Part shown: one piece after another, positions 1-8,448 of the stretch
Position numbering within the stretch: position 1 is the first letter of the stretch
How the letters are laid out: every line of letters starts with the position of its first letter
From: Arenibacter latericius DSM 15913
GTDB lineage: Bacteria; Bacteroidota; Bacteroidia; Flavobacteriales; Flavobacteriaceae
Direction of reading: 5' to 3'
DNA: 47,197 nucleotides
Assembly (NCBI RefSeq): GCF_000424985.1
Contig: NZ_AUKX01000040.1
Span: forward strand, 1 to 47,197
Position numbers and translations under genes: made by a program
Notes under the pieces: generated by a model
Seen by the model: only the letters and a program-made list of their open reading frames with translations
The model's database searches: none
Told to the model about the DNA's origin: nothing

Positions 1-128
1 AACCGAAAAAGCGTTAAACAATTAGACGAAGCGTAAGCGAAGTCAAATTTATAACCGAAAAAGCGTTAAACAATTAGACGAAGCGTAAGCGAAGTTAAAT
101 TTAAAACCGAAAAAGCGTTAATCAATTA
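1..128. repeat. 52-bp tandem direct repeat, about 2.5 copies
   Basis: Units begin at 1, 53 and 105, each starting AACCGAAAAAGCGTTAA. Copies one and two are nearly identical over 52 bp (a C/T change and an A/T-rich end difference); the third breaks off after about 24 bp, near 128. The units abut with no spacers, so this is not a CRISPR array. The array may continue to the left of the window. No reading frame is evident. Function unknown. Confidence 0.85.
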
Positions 129-170
129 GGTTGAGCGACAAACAATTAAATACATTTTTAATAAATATAG

Positions 171-198
171 AGCCCTACAACAATGTGGGGCTTTTTTT
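171..198 (+). terminator. Rho-independent terminator
   Basis: AGCCCTACA (171-179) pairs with TGTGGGGCT (184-192) through 9 bp including one G-U pair, with an ACAA loop, and runs into a T tract (192-198). It would end a + strand transcript entering from the left of the window, upstream of the flippase promoter. Confidence 0.8.
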
Positions 199-303
199 AT
201 GTCTATTACCCACTTAAGACCAACCACAACCACTATTTATCCAAACAGTTTAACCTATATAATAATAGCGATAAATGTTAATCCCTTCCCAAACGTATTT
301 AAC

Positions 304-311
304 TAACTTTG
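304..311 (+). promoter_or_regulatory. Bacteroidota -7 element for the flippase operon
   Basis: TAACTTTG matches the TAnnTTTG consensus of the Bacteroidota primary sigma factor exactly, 47 nt before the TTG start at 359. There is no clean TTG at the -33 spacing (the best is GTTA at 277-280), so the call rests on the -7 box and position. Confidence 0.55.
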
Positions 312-358
312 CACTCAATAATTAAATCTCTATTTTTAAAGCTAATTCATAGATTTCT

Positions 359-1819
359 TTGAGTCAAATAAAAAAACTTTTCAAACAGACCTTTATCTAT
401 GGCTTGGCAACGGTGTTGCCAAGAATGCTTTCTTTTCTTTTACTCCCGCTTTATACTGGAGTGTTAGAAACTGCAGGCTATGGAGAAATAAGTATTATTT
501 TCTCCTGGTTTGCTATTTTCAACGTTCTACTAGCATACGGCATGGAGACCGCCTTTTTTAGATTCTACAACAAGGTAGAAGACAGGAAGAAAGTGGTCAC
601 CACCTCTTTAATCTCTATTGGAGCCTCTACATTGGTATTCGTTATTATAGCACTCCTCTTCAAGGATTCCATAGCCCATCTCACCAATATAGAATCTAAA
701 TACATCCACTATGCTATCTATATTTTAGCTTTGGATGCTTTAGTCATTATCCCCTTTGCTTGGTTAAGGGCTAATGAACAACCAATGCGTTATGCCATAA
801 TTAAAATATTAAATGTTTCCGTAAACTTTGGACTCAACATATTTTTTCTAATTCTCCTACCAAAAATGGTAGCAGACAACCCCGATACCTTATTTTCTGG
901 ATTGCACAAACCCCACTTTGAGCTCTCCTATATTTTTATCTCCAATCTTATTGCCAGTGGCCTTACCCTATTATTAATGCTTAAGCTATATTTAAGAGGC
1001 CCTTTTGTTTTTGACAAGCAGTTATGGCGTAAAATGATAAAATATGCACTACCAGTGCTGATAGCAGGGATAGCATTTACCATTAATGAGGTGTTTGATA
1101 AAATATTACTATCCTACCTTTTACCTGAAAACATTGCGGAAAGCGAAATTGGAAAGTATTCCGCCTGCTACAAATTAGCCATGTTTATGACCTTATTTGC
1201 CACGGCTTTTAGAATAGGTATAGAACCTTTCTTTTTTAGTCACTCCACCTCCGAAAACCCACAGAAAGCCTACGCACAGATTACCAACTATTTTGTGATT
1301 TTAGGGAGTATTATTTTATTAGGAATAGTCGTTTTTGCCGATATATTAAAAGTCCTATTCGTGCGAAACAGTTCTTATTGGGAGGCTATGTCTGTTGTCC
1401 CTTTAATTGTACTAGCGGCTTTTTGCCTAGGAATCTATCACAACCTTTCTGTATGGTACAAAGTAACAGATAGAACTAGGTTTGGTGCATACATTTCAAT
1501 TGCAGGCGCTATTCTTACCATAATTATTAATCTTACTTTTATACCTGTTTATGGATATAAAGCATCAGCTGTAGCCACCTTAGTAGCTTATGCCACCATG
1601 ATGTTGTTATCTTATTATTTTGGAAAGAAATATTATCCGGTACCCTATAACCTAAGAAAGATCATTTTCTATTTAGGACTATCTATTATCTTCTCTATAT
1701 TATCGTTCTATGTGTTTGATAGAAATTTATTTATAGGAATTTTATTCTTAAGCATCTTTCTAGGAATAGTTTACAAACTTGAAAACGATTCACTAAAACA
1801 AATATTTTTAAAGAAATGA
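359..1819 (+). CDS. Polysaccharide/lipid-linked oligosaccharide flippase (MOP/Wzx type)
   Basis: A 486-residue, almost entirely hydrophobic protein with some 12-14 predicted membrane spans. It has the N-terminal pattern of Wzx/RfbX-type flippases (an amphipathic KKLFKQT start, then a first span ending in [14 protein letters not shown]). Members move undecaprenyl-linked glycans across the inner membrane. The start is TTG at 359; an in-frame TAG at 350-352 leaves no earlier start, and the first span follows directly. It overlaps the next gene, dut, by ATGA (1816-1819), so the two are translationally coupled. The neighbourhood (dut, TPR, DUF4292, EnvC-like) is one I recall as typical of Flavobacteriaceae. 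Substrate cannot be inferred; no glycosyltransferase cluster is adjacent. Confidence 0.88.
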   Translation: MSQIKKLFKQTFIYGLATVLPRMLSFLLLPLYTGVLETAGYGEISIIFSWFAIFNVLLAYGMETAFFRFYNKVEDRKKVVTTSLISIGASTLVFVIIALLFKDSIAHLTNIESKYIHYAIYILALDALVIIPFAWLRANEQPMRYAIIKILNVSVNFGLNIFFLILLPKMVADNPDTLFSGLHKPHFELSYIFISNLIASGLTLLLMLKLYLRGPFVFDKQLWRKMIKYALPVLIAGIAFTINEVFDKILLSYLLPENIAESEIGKYSACYKLAMFMTLFATAFRIGIEPFFFSHSTSENPQKAYAQITNYFVILGSIILLGIVVFADILKVLFVRNSSYWEAMSVVPLIVLAAFCLGIYHNLSVWYKVTDRTRFGAYISIAGAILTIIINLTFIPVYGYKASAVATLVAYATMMLLSYYFGKKYYPVPYNLRKIIFYLGLSIIFSILSFYVFDRNLFIGILFLSIFLGIVYKLENDSLKQIFLKK

Positions 1820-2250
1820 CAATAAACATAATTAATAGATCCGAACACCCACTACCCCATTATGAAACTATAGCTTCTGCTGGAATGGACTTACGAGCAA
1901 ACCTCACGGAAGCGGTTACATTAAAACCCATGGAACGCACTATCATTAAAACCGGTCTCTTTATAGAACTCCCTATAGGGGTTGAGGCACAAGTAAGACC
2001 TAGAAGTGGATTGGCTGCAAAAAAGGGGGTTACTGTACTTAATGCACCCGGAACTATTGATGCAGACTACAGAGGGGAAATTGGCGTGATTCTTGTAAAT
2101 CTTTCTAACGAAACCTTTATCGTTGAAAATGGCGAGCGAATAGCACAATTAGTTATTGCTAAGCATGAAAGGGCAGAATGGAACCAAGTAGAGGTGCTTT
2201 CTGAAACCTCGCGTGGCGAAGGTGGATTTGGAAGTACAGGCATAAAATAA
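1816..2250 (+). CDS. dut: dUTP diphosphatase
   Basis: A 144-residue trimeric dUTPase. It hydrolyses dUTP to dUMP and pyrophosphate, keeping uracil out of DNA and feeding dTMP synthesis in the cytoplasm. All five family motifs are visible in order: AGMDLRA (about 22-28), RPRSGLA (about 61-67), the [13 protein letters not shown] segment with the catalytic Asp (about 79-91), ERIAQLVI (about 107-114) and the C-terminal glycine-rich arm [10 protein letters not shown] (about 132-141) that closes over the substrate. Length is normal for the family. The ATG overlaps the stop of the flippase gene. The 95 bp gap to the TPR gene holds no gene; some relatives carry a sugar nucleotidyltransferase there, which is absent here. 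Confidence 0.97.
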   Translation: MTINIINRSEHPLPHYETIASAGMDLRANLTEAVTLKPMERTIIKTGLFIELPIGVEAQVRPRSGLAAKKGVTVLNAPGTIDADYRGEIGVILVNLSNETFIVENGERIAQLVIAKHERAEWNQVEVLSETSRGEGGFGSTGIK

Positions 2251-2345
2251 GCACAGGCTTACGCTTTTTAGCGAAAAGAATCCATTAAATTTGATTTAGA
2301 GGAATTATCGCTATCTCATTCTATTTTTAAAAAGCAATAGGTAAA

Positions 2346-3281
2346 ATGAACAAGATCGGTTACCTTTTTTATCTTGCCATAGGGTGCATATTAACACCTA
2401 TAAGCACCTATGCTCAAAAAGTGATTTTTGAGGAAGAAGAAAGCGCCGAACTTTCTCTGGAAGCATACTCAGATGAATTTCAAGAATTGTTTTTTGAGGC
2501 ATTAAAACAAAAAGGCATAGAAAACTACGACAGAGCTATCAACCTATTCTTAGAAGGTAAAACTTTAGGAACAAATAACGCCGTAATAGACTATGAACTT
2601 GCCAAAGCCTATTTAGCATCTAAAAATTATGTTCAGGCTCAGGAGTACGCCATTGCGGCATTAAACTCCAAACCAGAAGATTATTGGGTACTACAAACCG
2701 CCTACACCATAATGGCTAAGCAAGGTCTTATGTTAGACGATATAAAAAATAAGATACCCTTTACCAATGCCAAAATGCAAAAGAACATAGTCTTGATCTA
2801 TTATGAGCATCAAAACTATGAAGCCGCAAAAGAACTATTGTTGGAGATGAAATCATCGTCATTCACAAAGGAATATTCCTTAAAAATAGATGATCACCTT
2901 CGTATTAAAAAGGAGAAACCAGCAGAACTATTTGAAGAAGTAGAAAAGCAAGTGACCAAACAGAGCCCTATTGATAACTACCTAAATACGCTTTCAGCCC
3001 TATTAGACAAAAGCGATTATAAGGAACTTCAACTTAAGAGCATGGAAGCAATGGAAAACTTCCCTGCGCAACCTTATTTTTATTATACCTATGGTTTGGC
3101 ATTAAATATGCAGGGCAAACACAAGGAGGCCGTATCTATTTTAGAATCGGGAATTGATGTTATCATAGACGATAACGAAATATTAAATAAAATATATAAG
3201 GAATTAGCGGATGCCTATACCGCATTGGGAAATTCTTCCAAGGCAAATCTGTATCTTAGCAAAATAAAATCTGGCTCATAA
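2346..3281 (+). CDS. Exported tetratricopeptide-repeat protein
   Basis: A 311-residue protein with a signal peptide (hydrophobic core after MNKIGYLFYLAIG, likely cleavage after TYA at about residue 23). Helical TPR-type repeats follow, for example DRAINLFLEGKTLG...AVIDYELAKAYLA at about 60-90 and a C-terminal repeat with HKEAVSILESGID at about 260. TPRs mediate protein contacts; no catalytic motif is seen. It lies 4 bp upstream of the DUF4292 lipoprotein gene and in the same operon as the EnvC-like factor, so a periplasmic scaffold for envelope assembly is plausible, but that is inference from context. Confidence 0.85.
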   Translation: MNKIGYLFYLAIGCILTPISTYAQKVIFEEEESAELSLEAYSDEFQELFFEALKQKGIENYDRAINLFLEGKTLGTNNAVIDYELAKAYLASKNYVQAQEYAIAALNSKPEDYWVLQTAYTIMAKQGLMLDDIKNKIPFTNAKMQKNIVLIYYEHQNYEAAKELLLEMKSSSFTKEYSLKIDDHLRIKKEKPAELFEEVEKQVTKQSPIDNYLNTLSALLDKSDYKELQLKSMEAMENFPAQPYFYYTYGLALNMQGKHKEAVSILESGIDVIIDDNEILNKIYKELADAYTALGNSSKANLYLSKIKSGS

Positions 3282-3285
3282 CAAC

Positions 3286-4083
3286 ATGGGAAATTTAACA
3301 ATAAATATTAGAAATTGGACGGTTATCATAGTGATGGTATCCCTGTTCATTTCTTGTAAATCTACTAGCGTTGTAAAAGACGGGACTGTAGATGAAAACA
3401 TAAGTGCTAAATCGGTTATTAGAAACCACTATTACAGCAAACTTAGTTTTAAGACCCTTAGCGGTAGGATGAAAATAGATTATTCAGACGGAAGCTCCTC
3501 TCAGGGTGTTAGTGTAAGCTTTAGAATGGAAAAGGATAAGGCTATATGGCTAAGCGCCCCCTTAGGCATCGTAAAAGCCTATATTACCCCAGAAAGAGTA
3601 TCCTTTTACAACAAACTGGACAATGAGTATTTTGACGGTGATTTCTCCTATTTAAGTCAGCTTTTAGGAACCGATCTCGATTTTGACAAGGTGCAAAATT
3701 TACTCCTAGGTCAGGCTATTTTAGACCTTAGGGATGATAAATACACTGTGGATATCACAAACAATAACTATCAGCTTAAACCTAGAAAGTCAGGGGAGCT
3801 GTTTAAGACTCTCTTTCAAATAGAACCCTTAAACTATCGCATGGCTGCCCAACTATTGTCGCAACCTTTGAAAAATAGAATATTGGAGATCCAATACAAA
3901 AATTACCAAAAAGTTAGCAATTGGATCCTTCCCAATAAGATTGAGGTCCTAGCCAAATCTGGGAATAATTCCAACAGCATCCAATTAGAATATAGGAATA
4001 TGGAGTTTAATAAGCCTTTAAACTTCCCCTATAGCATACCAAATGGTTTTAAAGAAATTGCCTTAAAGGAATATGGGAATTAA
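3286..4083 (+). CDS. DUF4292-family lipoprotein
   Basis: A 265-residue predicted lipoprotein. A lipobox ends LFISC with the acylated Cys at about residue 24, followed by KSTSV, so an outer-membrane or periplasmic anchored location is expected. The body is mixed beta-rich, with the segment SAPLGIVKAYITPERVSFYN typical of the DUF4292 family of Bacteroidota, which resembles LolA/LolB-type lipid-carrying folds; that fold relation is from memory, not tested. The gene starts 4 bp after the TPR gene and its last 11 bp overlap the start of the EnvC-like gene. A role in envelope lipid or lipoprotein traffic is possible but unproven. Confidence 0.85.
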   Translation: MGNLTINIRNWTVIIVMVSLFISCKSTSVVKDGTVDENISAKSVIRNHYYSKLSFKTLSGRMKIDYSDGSSSQGVSVSFRMEKDKAIWLSAPLGIVKAYITPERVSFYNKLDNEYFDGDFSYLSQLLGTDLDFDKVQNLLLGQAILDLRDDKYTVDITNNNYQLKPRKSGELFKTLFQIEPLNYRMAAQLLSQPLKNRILEIQYKNYQKVSNWILPNKIEVLAKSGNNSNSIQLEYRNMEFNKPLNFPYSIPNGFKEIALKEYGN

Positions 4084-5317
4084 ACGATTATCTGTAGTAT
4101 ATATCCTGATTTTTATAAGCCTTCTTGGGGGTAAAGACCTATTTGCACAAACCAGTGAGCAAAAAGCTTTAGAAACCAAGAGAGAGGAATTAGAGAAGGA
4201 AATTAAGGAGATTAACCGTTTGCTTTTTGCCGAAAAGAAGGAAAAAGGGAATGTGTTAGACCAAATGGAGGCCATGAATCACAAGATTAATGTACGTCAA
4301 CAATTAATCCGTGTCACCAATCAGCAATCCAACCTTTTAAACAGGCAAATCAACACTAATATTAGAAATATTGGCAAGCTACGTGATGACCTAGCTCACC
4401 TTAAGGAAGAGTATGGCAATATGATCCTTAAATCTTATCAGAATAAATCACAACAAAGTCGACTAATGTTTCTATTGTCCTCAGAAGACTTTTATCAGGC
4501 GTTTAAGCGACTTCAATACATGAAGCAATACACCCAATACAGAAAGGAACAAGGGGAACAAATACAGCTTAAAACAGAAGAGCTCACTCAGTTAAACAAA
4601 GAGCTTTCCGCTCAACGAAAAGAAAAAGATAGATTGGTTGCGGAGAACACTGCAGTTAAAAATCAGTTATATAAAGAAATGCAGTCTCAAAAGGAATTAC
4701 TGAACACCATTAAGCGCAATGAAAGTAAGTATGCAACCCAAATTAGAAATAAACAGCAAGAAGCAAAACGTATTGACGCTCAGATAGAGCGATTAATCCG
4801 AAGTGCCATTGCCGCATCTAACAAAAGCACCAGCAAATCCTCAGATAAAAAAGCAACTAGCAGTAGTACTTTTGTACTAACTCCAGAAGCCACTATAGTA
4901 GCCAATAATTTTTCTGCTAATAAGGGAAAATTAATATGGCCAGTAGAAAAAGGCATAAAAAGGCAAGGCTTCGGAATCTATAAAGATGCCGTTTACCCCG
5001 GTATTAAACATCAAAGTAATGGGGTTATTATTGCTACGGACCCAGGCTCACAAGCCCGTTCTATTTTTGAAGGGGAAGTAATTGCAATTCTATCCGTACC
5101 TGGCGGTAATAAAGGAGTACAGATAAAGCACGGGAATTATATTAGCACCTATTATAACCTTTCTACGGTAAATGTAAAAAAGGGAGACAAAGTAAGTATA
5201 AAGTCAAGTCTAGGGGAAATCTATACTAGCAAAAGCAATGGTACTACCCAATTAAAATTCTACCTGTACCGTGATTCCCAAAAGTTAAATCCTGAAGAGT
5301 GGATTTATCGATTGTAA
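4073..5317 (+). CDS. envC: EnvC-like murein hydrolase activator (degenerate M23/LytM domain)
   Basis: A 414-residue exported protein: signal peptide to about residue 25 (cleavage after LFA), long coiled coil about 28-245 rich in Glu, Lys and Gln, a Ser/Lys linker (about 245-275), and a C-terminal LytM/M23 domain about 295-405. An active M23 peptidase has HxxxD and HxH zinc ligands. Here the first motif reads HQSNG (H at about 312, Asp replaced) and the second reads LKFYLY where LHFEI/HxH is expected. Only the central HGNY histidine (about 353) remains. This matches E. coli EnvC, which activates amidases at the division site instead of cutting peptidoglycan itself. The start overlaps the DUF4292 gene, and it is the last gene of the operon. 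Confidence 0.88.
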   Translation: MGIKRLSVVYILIFISLLGGKDLFAQTSEQKALETKREELEKEIKEINRLLFAEKKEKGNVLDQMEAMNHKINVRQQLIRVTNQQSNLLNRQINTNIRNIGKLRDDLAHLKEEYGNMILKSYQNKSQQSRLMFLLSSEDFYQAFKRLQYMKQYTQYRKEQGEQIQLKTEELTQLNKELSAQRKEKDRLVAENTAVKNQLYKEMQSQKELLNTIKRNESKYATQIRNKQQEAKRIDAQIERLIRSAIAASNKSTSKSSDKKATSSSTFVLTPEATIVANNFSANKGKLIWPVEKGIKRQGFGIYKDAVYPGIKHQSNGVIIATDPGSQARSIFEGEVIAILSVPGGNKGVQIKHGNYISTYYNLSTVNVKKGDKVSIKSSLGEIYTSKSNGTTQLKFYLYRDSQKLNPEEWIYRL

Positions 5318-5319
5318 GA

Positions 5320-5444
5320 CTATAGAAATTAATCAGAATAAGGCTTATAGAAAAAGATGTTTTTTAGTGAATTAAAAAGAATCGATGCACTGTTGACAAA
5401 TAAAAACTCCACTTTCTATAGAGGAGCATAACCTTCTTTTTAAT
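5320..5444. other. Intergenic inverted repeats between convergent genes
   Basis: Two AT-rich inverted repeats interlock: CTATAGAAA (5320-5328) with TTTCTATAG (5413-5421), and ATTAAAAAGAA (5371-5381) with TTCTTTTTAAT (5434-5444). The second could act as a weak bidirectional terminator with a 52-nt loop. Chance cannot be excluded at this base composition. Confidence 0.35.
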
Positions 5445-5469
5445 GATTGCAAAAAAATAGCATATAATC

Positions 5470-5982
5470 TTATTCCATAAAGAGGGCACGTAATTCCGTT
5501 GCCTCATTAGGTTTCATTTTTCCCGCTAACACTAAACTCAATTGTTTTCTGCGCAATGCAGCTGCATAACGTTCCTTTTCTAAGGGTGTTTCAGGGGATA
5601 ATTCTGGCACTTGAATGGGTTTACCACTATCATCTACCGCAACAAAGGTATATATTGCCTCATTTACCTTGGATCTCTCTCCACTAAACCGATCTTCCAT
5701 CCAAACGTCTATGTAAATCTCCATAGAGGTCTTAAACGCTCTAGAAACAGCCGCTTCAACTGTTACTACACTACCAACAGGTACCGCTTGGTTAAACGCC
5801 ACGTGGTTTACAGAGGCAGTAACAGTAATTCGCCTACTATGCCTTCTAGCTGCAATACTTGCAGCCCGATCCATACGAGCCAATAGCTCTCCTCCAAAAA
5901 GATTATTTAAGGGGTTTGTTTCACTAGGCAAGACCATATCGGTCATTAAGGTACGCGACTCACTAGGTGTCTTGGACTCCAT
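5470..5982 (-). CDS. Acyl-CoA thioesterase (hotdog fold)
   Basis: A protein of about 170 residues of the YciA/BFIT-like acyl-CoA hydrolase family, which cleaves acyl-CoA to free acid and CoA in the cytoplasm. The hallmark is NPLNNLFGGELLARMD, with the helix of the hotdog fold and the catalytic Asp, followed by a second strand block (VNHVAFNQAVPVGSVVTVEA). I place the start at the ATG of 5982 (MESKTPSES). The frame can be extended to a TTG at 6003, but that codon lies inside a perfect -7 promoter box (6001-6008), so it cannot be in the mRNA. The gene is convergent with the EnvC-like gene. Physiological substrate unknown. Confidence 0.9.
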   Translation of the reverse strand: MESKTPSESRTLMTDMVLPSETNPLNNLFGGELLARMDRAASIAARRHSRRITVTASVNHVAFNQAVPVGSVVTVEAAVSRAFKTSMEIYIDVWMEDRFSGERSKVNEAIYTFVAVDDSGKPIQVPELSPETPLEKERYAAALRRKQLSLVLAGKMKPNEATELRALFME

Positions 5983-6000
5983 AAAGAATGATTTTTTATC

Positions 6001-6008
6001 CAAAGGTA
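6001..6008 (-). promoter_or_regulatory. -7 promoter element of the thioesterase gene
   Basis: On the minus strand the sequence reads TACCTTTG, a perfect TAnnTTTG. Transcription would begin near 5995, giving a leader of about 13 nt before the ATG at 5982. This position decides the start codon, because it excludes the upstream TTG. Confidence 0.6.
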
Positions 6009-6043
6009 CATTGCAATTAAGAGGGTAAAAAATAGAAGTGTAA

Positions 6044-6991
6044 TTATTTAACTGAACGCATCCAAGCTTCGGAAGATTCAGACTTCTTTATTTTCCTCAA
6101 TTCTTGTAAAGCTTCTTCTGCATTATCATAGCTACCATAAGCTACCATGTGCAGGCCATAATCATTTTCTCCAATATAAAATGCATCGTAACCTTTTTCC
6201 TTTAACTGCCCCACCTTCTTATCTGCATTATCCTTAACTCTAAATGCACCTGCAATAATCTGATGCGATTCACTCTTTTTAGGAGAGCTTATATTAAGTG
6301 ATATTACAGGTAATTCTAAAGGCGCCGTATTAAAGAAAGTAGCTTCTTGTATATTCCTAGAAACCTGTTGTTGGGCTTCTTGCCTTACCAACTGTTGGGT
6401 ATTAATATTGTCATTGTATAAACGGTAACCAGTAAAGCTAGTTGCTACCGCCAATAATATAACTGCTGCATATTTAAAATAAGGCCTACTACTTCTTTCC
6501 TTGCGAGCCTCTGGAGTAATAGTAAATGGAATCTTATCTTCTAGCTCTAACACCTCTTCTTTTAACACTTCTCTAGTTACTGGAGAAGCAACAAAAGAGG
6601 AAAGTCCAAAGGAAGACGTTAGGTAATTCACTTCATTTGAAGGTTGAAACTGAGTTTTCCCCTCCTGATTACGCCAAAGCTCACCAAGATTGGGAAATGA
6701 GAGTCTTTCTCCTGCTTCCAAACGCAACTTCCACTGCTGAGCAACCCATGCAATTTTTTTCTGCATATCCTCATAAGACATCTTTTCAGCGTCAGCCATA
6801 TATGATACTAAAAGTCCATCATTAGAAGTAAGCTGCTCATTAAAGGAAATCGTTTTCCTCGGCGGCGTAAAGGTGTTGGTAGTTCCGTTAATAACCGCAG
6901 ACTCCATCTGGGTTAAAAATGCGCCAAATTCTGGCACCATAACACAATTATATCTATAAAGTAGCTCCGCTATATAATGTTCCGTTCTCAT
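6044..6991 (-). CDS. HU-CCDC81 and SPOR domain membrane protein
   Basis: A 315-residue protein. The N-terminal about 130 residues (MRTEHYIAELLYRYNCVMVPEFGAF...) match the paired HU-like CCDC81 domains found in Bacteroidota. One transmembrane segment lies at about 173-190 (YAAVILLAVATSFTGYRLY). A SPOR domain fills about 240-315 (HQIIAGAFRVKDNADKKVGQLK..., ending in the GSYDNAEEALQELRKIK repeat), which in other proteins binds denuded glycan strands at the division septum. Topology would be an HU-like part inside the cytoplasm and SPOR in the periplasm, suggesting a link between a cytosolic or DNA-associated partner and septal peptidoglycan. That function is inference. It is divergent from dprA. 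Confidence 0.87.
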   Translation of the reverse strand: MRTEHYIAELLYRYNCVMVPEFGAFLTQMESAVINGTTNTFTPPRKTISFNEQLTSNDGLLVSYMADAEKMSYEDMQKKIAWVAQQWKLRLEAGERLSFPNLGELWRNQEGKTQFQPSNEVNYLTSSFGLSSFVASPVTREVLKEEVLELEDKIPFTITPEARKERSSRPYFKYAAVILLAVATSFTGYRLYNDNINTQQLVRQEAQQQVSRNIQEATFFNTAPLELPVISLNISSPKKSESHQIIAGAFRVKDNADKKVGQLKEKGYDAFYIGENDYGLHMVAYGSYDNAEEALQELRKIKKSESSEAWMRSVK

Positions 6992-7095
6992 AATGACAAA
7001 GATTGCAAATATTCTACAAGTTAAAAACCCTCACACCATCTTTTTATTAACATAAAATTTTATGTATTTTGTGAACAACTAAGCGCCACCTATAA

Positions 7096-8199
7096 ATGTC
7101 TAAAGATGAAATAATTGCCTTATTACGATTACAAAGCGTTCCAAATATTGGTGATATCACCGCCAAGAAATTAATTGCCCATTGCGGTAGCCCTGAAGCT
7201 GTTTTTTCTAGAAAATTTAATTCCCTACTTAAAATAGATGGCATTGGCAGGCACACCATAAACGGATTATTAGACACAGAACACTTAGAAGCAGCACAAG
7301 AGGAATACCAATTTATCCAAGAAAACGACATTCAGCTATACTCTTTTACAGACCCTAATTACCCTGCCGCATTAAAACATTGTATAGACGGCCCAATTTT
7401 GCTTTTTGGTAGTGGCAAAATCGATTTAAACAACAGAAAGTTAATTAGTGTAGTGGGTACTAGAAACATTACCAGTTATGGCACTGCTTTCTGCGAAGAG
7501 TTTATAGAAGCGGTGGCGCCGCTAAACCCTATTATTGTAAGTGGTTTTGCCTACGGCGTAGATATCTGCGTACAAAAAGCAGCGGTAAAGAACGGCCTAC
7601 AAACCATAGGTTGTTTAGCTCATGGATTAAACCAGATTTACCCTAAGCTTCATGAACGATTTGTAGTAGATGTAGAAAAAAATGGCGGATTCTTAACCGA
7701 ATTTTGGAGCACATCACAACCCGAAAAAAAGAATTTTTTAAAGCGAAACAGAATAATTGCTGGAATGAGCGAAGCAACAATCGTAGTAGAATCAGCCGAA
7801 AAAGGAGGTAGTTTAGTTACTGCCGATATCGCAAACAGCTACAACAGGGATGTATTTGCGGTTCCAGGAAGAGTACAAGACCGATATAGCACGGGCTGCA
7901 ACAATCTCATTAAACAACAAAAGGCACAAATGATAACGTCAGCTGCCGACCTCATCTATATGCTAGGATGGGAATTAGAAGACAAACAACCTGCCCCAAT
8001 ACAAAAACAATTATTTGTAGAATTAGATGACACAGAACAAGACATCTATAATTACCTCCAGGTAGGGGGAAAGAAAATGCTAGACAACATTGCCCTAGAT
8101 TGCAATTTACCTATTTTTAGGGTATCCTCTACCTTACTAAATATGGAAATGAAGGGTGTGGTAAGACCTTTACCAGGCAAACTATTTGAAGCGATATAA
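7096..8199 (+). CDS. dprA: DNA-processing protein DprA
   Basis: A 367-residue DprA/Smf protein. It loads RecA onto incoming single-stranded DNA during natural transformation. Seen in order: an N-terminal helix-hairpin-helix-like region (about 1-65, RLQSVPNIGDITAKKLIAHCG), the Rossmann core with VVGTRNITSYG (about 118-128), VSGFAYGVDICVQKAAV, GCLAHGLNQIYP, the FLKRNRIIAGMS segment and GGSLVTADIA (about 238-247), then a C-terminal winged helix (about 310-367). Length is standard for Bacteroidota. A near-match -7 box (TATTTTG, one base short of the usual spacing) precedes it at about 7063. recA is encoded 5 kb away on the other strand. Confidence 0.96.
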   Translation: MSKDEIIALLRLQSVPNIGDITAKKLIAHCGSPEAVFSRKFNSLLKIDGIGRHTINGLLDTEHLEAAQEEYQFIQENDIQLYSFTDPNYPAALKHCIDGPILLFGSGKIDLNNRKLISVVGTRNITSYGTAFCEEFIEAVAPLNPIIVSGFAYGVDICVQKAAVKNGLQTIGCLAHGLNQIYPKLHERFVVDVEKNGGFLTEFWSTSQPEKKNFLKRNRIIAGMSEATIVVESAEKGGSLVTADIANSYNRDVFAVPGRVQDRYSTGCNNLIKQQKAQMITSAADLIYMLGWELEDKQPAPIQKQLFVELDDTEQDIYNYLQVGGKKMLDNIALDCNLPIFRVSSTLLNMEMKGVVRPLPGKLFEAI

Positions 8200-8402
8200 G
8201 AACACCTTCCTCAACATATTCGACTTAAAACACCACGCTCTAGCTTACATTTTAACCTATAAAACCTCAGAAATTCTAATTAGATTACCAACCAATTGAT
8301 ATGTTACACACTTTTATAAGCAAAAACAGGGTTAATTTTTAACCGAATATCGAAAAATATCACCAAACATCGACCACTACATACTAACCTTAAAGAATAA
8401 CT

Positions 8403-8438
8403 AACACTGCAAAAGACCAAGTGGTCTTTTACAGTGTT
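8403..8438. terminator. Bidirectional terminator hairpin between dprA and trpS
   Basis: AACACTG (8403-8409) pairs with CAGTGTT (8432-8438) and AAAAGACC (8411-8418) with GGTCTTTT (8423-8430), separated by one C/A mismatch, with an AAGT loop: 15 bp. It sits 10 bp past the trpS stop and about 200 bp after dprA. T tracts outside the stem are weak. Confidence 0.6.
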
Positions 8439-8448
8439 AACAACATTT

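Noticed and set aside
1-128. CRISPR-like repeats
   Set aside because: Units abut directly with no spacers and no cas genes are near.
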